From NCBI GenBank assembly GCA_025060615.1, contig JANXBS010000024.1, positions 1-54,794 on the forward strand: 54,794 nucleotides of DNA, in the 5' to 3' direction. The position numbers and the translations under genes were made by a program. Under the pieces are notes generated by a model. It saw only the letters and a list, made by a program, of their open reading frames with translations, was not told the DNA's origin and ran no database searches. Positions 53,334 through 54,794 of this stretch are shown in pieces; position 1 is the stretch's first letter; the number at the start of each line of letters is the position of its first letter. This stretch comes from Anaerolineae bacterium. Lineage in GTDB: Bacteria > Chloroflexota > Anaerolineae > DUEN01.

Positions 53334-54557
53334 TTACTCCTCAGCAGCCATCAATTGTCGAGCATAGCGGAGAAGTACTGCGATGCGTTCGGGCGCCATC
53401 TGCCGTGTGATCAGATACCGTTCGAGCAGCTGGAGCGGCGTCAGCGCTTCGATAGATTCTTGGCTGCCCAGCCGGAGCCGTGTCGGCCGTTCCACTTCAC
53501 GCGTGATAGCGGCGATATGAAAGGCCGGCGCCAGCGCTCGTCGAATGGCCGCGTCGTCTAGTTTGGCATTGGCCTGAGGCGTCGTCTGGATCGTCAGGCG
53601 CACTACTGCGTCTTGGATCGGATGCGCGGTGATAGCCTCTAACACTTGTTGGGTGGGATTTTCCCCATCCACCCGTACGTGGATAGTAATGAATTGGCGG
53701 GCGTTCACGGGGACGAAGCGCCAACGGGCCCTCCCCTTGTCCAGCTCTACGAGGACAAACCCTTTGTTCTCCTCCGCCTCACCGAAGTCGATGCGCTCCA
53801 AGCTGCCACAGTAAACGATGGGTGGGTCTTCTGCGAGGCACTGGTGCTTGTGGATATGTCCAAGCGCCACATAGTCGAAGGCAGGATGACGCATCAGGCT
53901 CAAAGGTAGCACTAGATCGCGGCCGAGCATAATGTTGCGTTCACTACCATACACTGCGCCCTGCACTGTGCCGTGGGCCACTAGAATGGTCGGCAGGGCT
54001 GGATCGAGCTCGCTAACCAGGCCTGCCGGCCCCTGGATAAGGTTTTCCAGCTTGTTAAGCATGAGCTGATGAATCTCTTCCAGGCTGAGATTTTTGAACT
54101 CCTCGCGGGCTAGCAGGGCACTGCGTGTGATCCAGGGCAGGGCAACGATCTGGGCGATACCGTGGCGAGTGTCGATGCGATAGATCCCTGGACGGCGTGC
54201 CACCCAGACGTTCTCCACGTTTAATGTCTGGAAGATCTCAATGGCGTGGGCGTGCCCAGCGATATTGGGCAGGTCATGGTTACCGACTAGCAAGAATGTC
54301 GGGATATGCAGAACATGGGCCAAATGGTGGATACGACGGGCGAATTCGCGTTGATGGGTAGGCGAGGGGTCCCGAGTTTTAAAGGCATCGCCAGCAAAGA
54401 TGACTAGGTCAACGGCTTCTTTAGCAGCGAAATCAACCAGGGAATCGAAGGCTCGCAGGAAATCCACCAAGCGGGTGGATAGGCCAGTCTGCGGATCTAG
54501 CCGGCCATAATTCTCGATCCCCAGATGCAGATCGGCGAAGTGCAATACCCTGATCAT
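53334..54557 (-). CDS. sbcD: SbcD-like metallophosphoesterase (DNA repair exonuclease subunit D)
   Basis: 407 residues from the ATG at 54557; the ATG at 54566 overlaps the -10 box, and homologues begin near MIRVLHFADLHLG. Metal motifs are complete: FADLHLG, VIFAGDAFK, LVGNHDLP, VAHGTV and VALGHIHKHQ. SbcD/Mre11 enzymes cut DNA ends and hairpins together with the ATPase SbcC/Rad50; no such gene is next to it here (the neighbour is the PP2C-like membrane protein), so the partner is elsewhere or the protein acts differently. The -10 box 7 nt upstream implies a leaderless mRNA. Confidence 0.88.
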   Translation of the reverse strand: MIRVLHFADLHLGIENYGRLDPQTGLSTRLVDFLRAFDSLVDFAAKEAVDLVIFAGDAFKTRDPSPTHQREFARRIHHLAHVLHIPTFLLVGNHDLPNIAGHAHAIEIFQTLNVENVWVARRPGIYRIDTRHGIAQIVALPWITRSALLAREEFKNLSLEEIHQLMLNKLENLIQGPAGLVSELDPALPTILVAHGTVQGAVYGSERNIMLGRDLVLPLSLMRHPAFDYVALGHIHKHQCLAEDPPIVYCGSLERIDFGEAEENKGFVLVELDKGRARWRFVPVNARQFITIHVRVDGENPTQQVLEAITAHPIQDAVVRLTIQTTPQANAKLDDAAIRRALAPAFHIAAITREVERPTRLRLGSQESIEALTPLQLLERYLITRQMAPERIAVLLRYARQLMAAEE

Positions 54558-54564
54558 ATACTCC

Positions 54565-54592
54565 ATTGTACCTCATGCCATGTCACAGTCAA
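54565..54592 (-). promoter_or_regulatory. Promoter for the SbcD-like gene, leaderless
   Basis: Minus strand -35 TTGACT (54592-54587), 16-nt spacer, -10 TACAAT (54570-54565), 7 nt before the ATG at 54557. GGAG lies in this gap but upstream of the predicted start. Confidence 0.65.
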
Positions 54593-54629
54593 GGGTAAGG
54601 ATGGGCTCTAAGCCACGTGCGAAAGGATT

Positions 54630-54658
54630 TTGCTGAATGACGAAGGAAAGGGTATACT
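54630..54658 (+). promoter_or_regulatory. Promoter for the right-edge gene
   Basis: -35 TTGCTG (54630-54635), 17-nt spacer, -10 TATACT (54653-54658). Start near 54665; GAGGT lies in the leader before ATG 54696. Confidence 0.6.
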
Positions 54659-54695
54659 CGAGACAGCGAAAAAGCTTGTCGAGGTAAAGTCATCA

Positions 54696-54794
54696 ATGCC
54701 CTTTATGGTGACGGATTTTCATGACCTGGTACGGCTGCTCCACGAGCATCCCGAATGGCGGGCCGAGGTGCGCCGGCTAGTGCTCACAGACGAG
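54696..54794 (+). CDS. Partial CDS, probable DUF3782-type N-terminus (truncated by window end)
   Basis: The first 33 codons only, open to the window edge. MPFMVTDFHDLVRLLHEHPE continues WRAEVRRLVLTDE. The HEHPEWRAEVRRLVLTDE helix is the opening I associate with a common family of coiled-coil plus PD-(D/E)XK-like nuclease proteins (DUF3782) in Chloroflexota and other thermophiles. ATG at 54705 is an alternative start. Divergent from the SbcD-like gene. Confidence 0.6.
   Translation, partial: MPFMVTDFHDLVRLLHEHPEWRAEVRRLVLTDE

Noticed and set aside
1-54794. CRISPR arrays, insertion sequences, prophage or integrase genes
   Set aside because: No spaced direct-repeat array, transposase, integrase or terminal inverted repeats seen. 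The holin-family gene at 13104-13475 is of the YvlD type and not evidence of phage.

Overview
The window looks like a chromosomal segment from a Chloroflexota bacterium, probably a thermophilic Anaerolineae/Caldilineae-type lineage. This is an inference from several features: moderately high GC, lipoproteins with Pro/Thr/Ala linkers, a 446-residue four-repeat ribosomal protein S1, a ClpC with two N-repeats, DUF2089 and SHOCT/YvlD-type genes, a subtilase with a tryptophan-rich tail, and abundant sugar and oligopeptide-type ABC importers. I see no prophage, insertion sequence, CRISPR array or rRNA. There are two tRNAs (Asp-GTC and Val-CAC). Most genes lie on the minus strand.

Layout. 1-3.3 kb: tRNA-Asp, threonine aldolase, a Clp1/Grc3-like P-loop protein and a nitrilase-fold protein whose catalytic cysteine is a glycine. 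3.6-13 kb: a sugar-type ABC import operon read right to left (permease, single-NBD ATPase, a lipoprotein with two fused sugar-binding domains, cytidine deaminase, double-NBD ATPase, second permease, MASE1 histidine kinase), with a strong promoter at 12965-12993. 13-17 kb: YvlD-like holin-family protein, SHOCT-like protein, GNAT, MFS exporter and a DUF2089 regulator. 17.4-21.8 kb: a 911-residue protein containing both a GGDEF and an HD-GYP module, each behind its own membrane sensor, and a secreted subtilase ending in seven NWGGV repeats. 21.8-25.7 kb: BadF-type sugar kinase, GNAT, GH4 6-phospho-glycosidase and RadC. 25.8-30.2 kb: a zinc-ribbon membrane protein, a methyltransferase, RlmI-like rRNA methyltransferase, TilS, and tRNA-Val with its promoter and terminator. 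30.3-31.6 kb: hemL.

31.7-41.2 kb holds a seven-gene operon: Tat-exported binding lipoprotein, two permeases, two ATPases, a small membrane protein, and an 859-residue protein of unrecognised family that has the look of an alpha/alpha-toroid carbohydrate-active enzyme. It is expressed from a near-consensus promoter with a leader of about 240 nt. A divergent FMN-dependent glutamate-synthase-like gene follows, with paired operator-like repeats between the two. 43.4-48.1 kb is housekeeping: RidA, ribosomal protein S1 and ClpC. 48.2-54.6 kb: a PQQ-type sugar dehydrogenase lipoprotein, an LCP cell-wall ligase, a membrane protein with a PP2C-like pseudophosphatase domain and an extracellular propeller-like region, and an SbcD-like nuclease. 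A truncated plus-strand gene starts at the right edge.

Promoters are unusually easy to read here (TTGACN/TATAAT with 16-18 nt spacing). Three genes (tilS, LCP, sbcD-like) have the -10 box only about 7-9 nt before the start codon, which points to leaderless mRNAs. Strongest candidates for something undescribed: the 859-aa enzyme with its oligopeptide-type transporter, the duplicated-sensor c-di-GMP protein, the tandem sugar-binding lipoprotein system, and the cysteine-less nitrilase beside the Clp1-like protein. All functions are read from motifs by eye; no database search was run.
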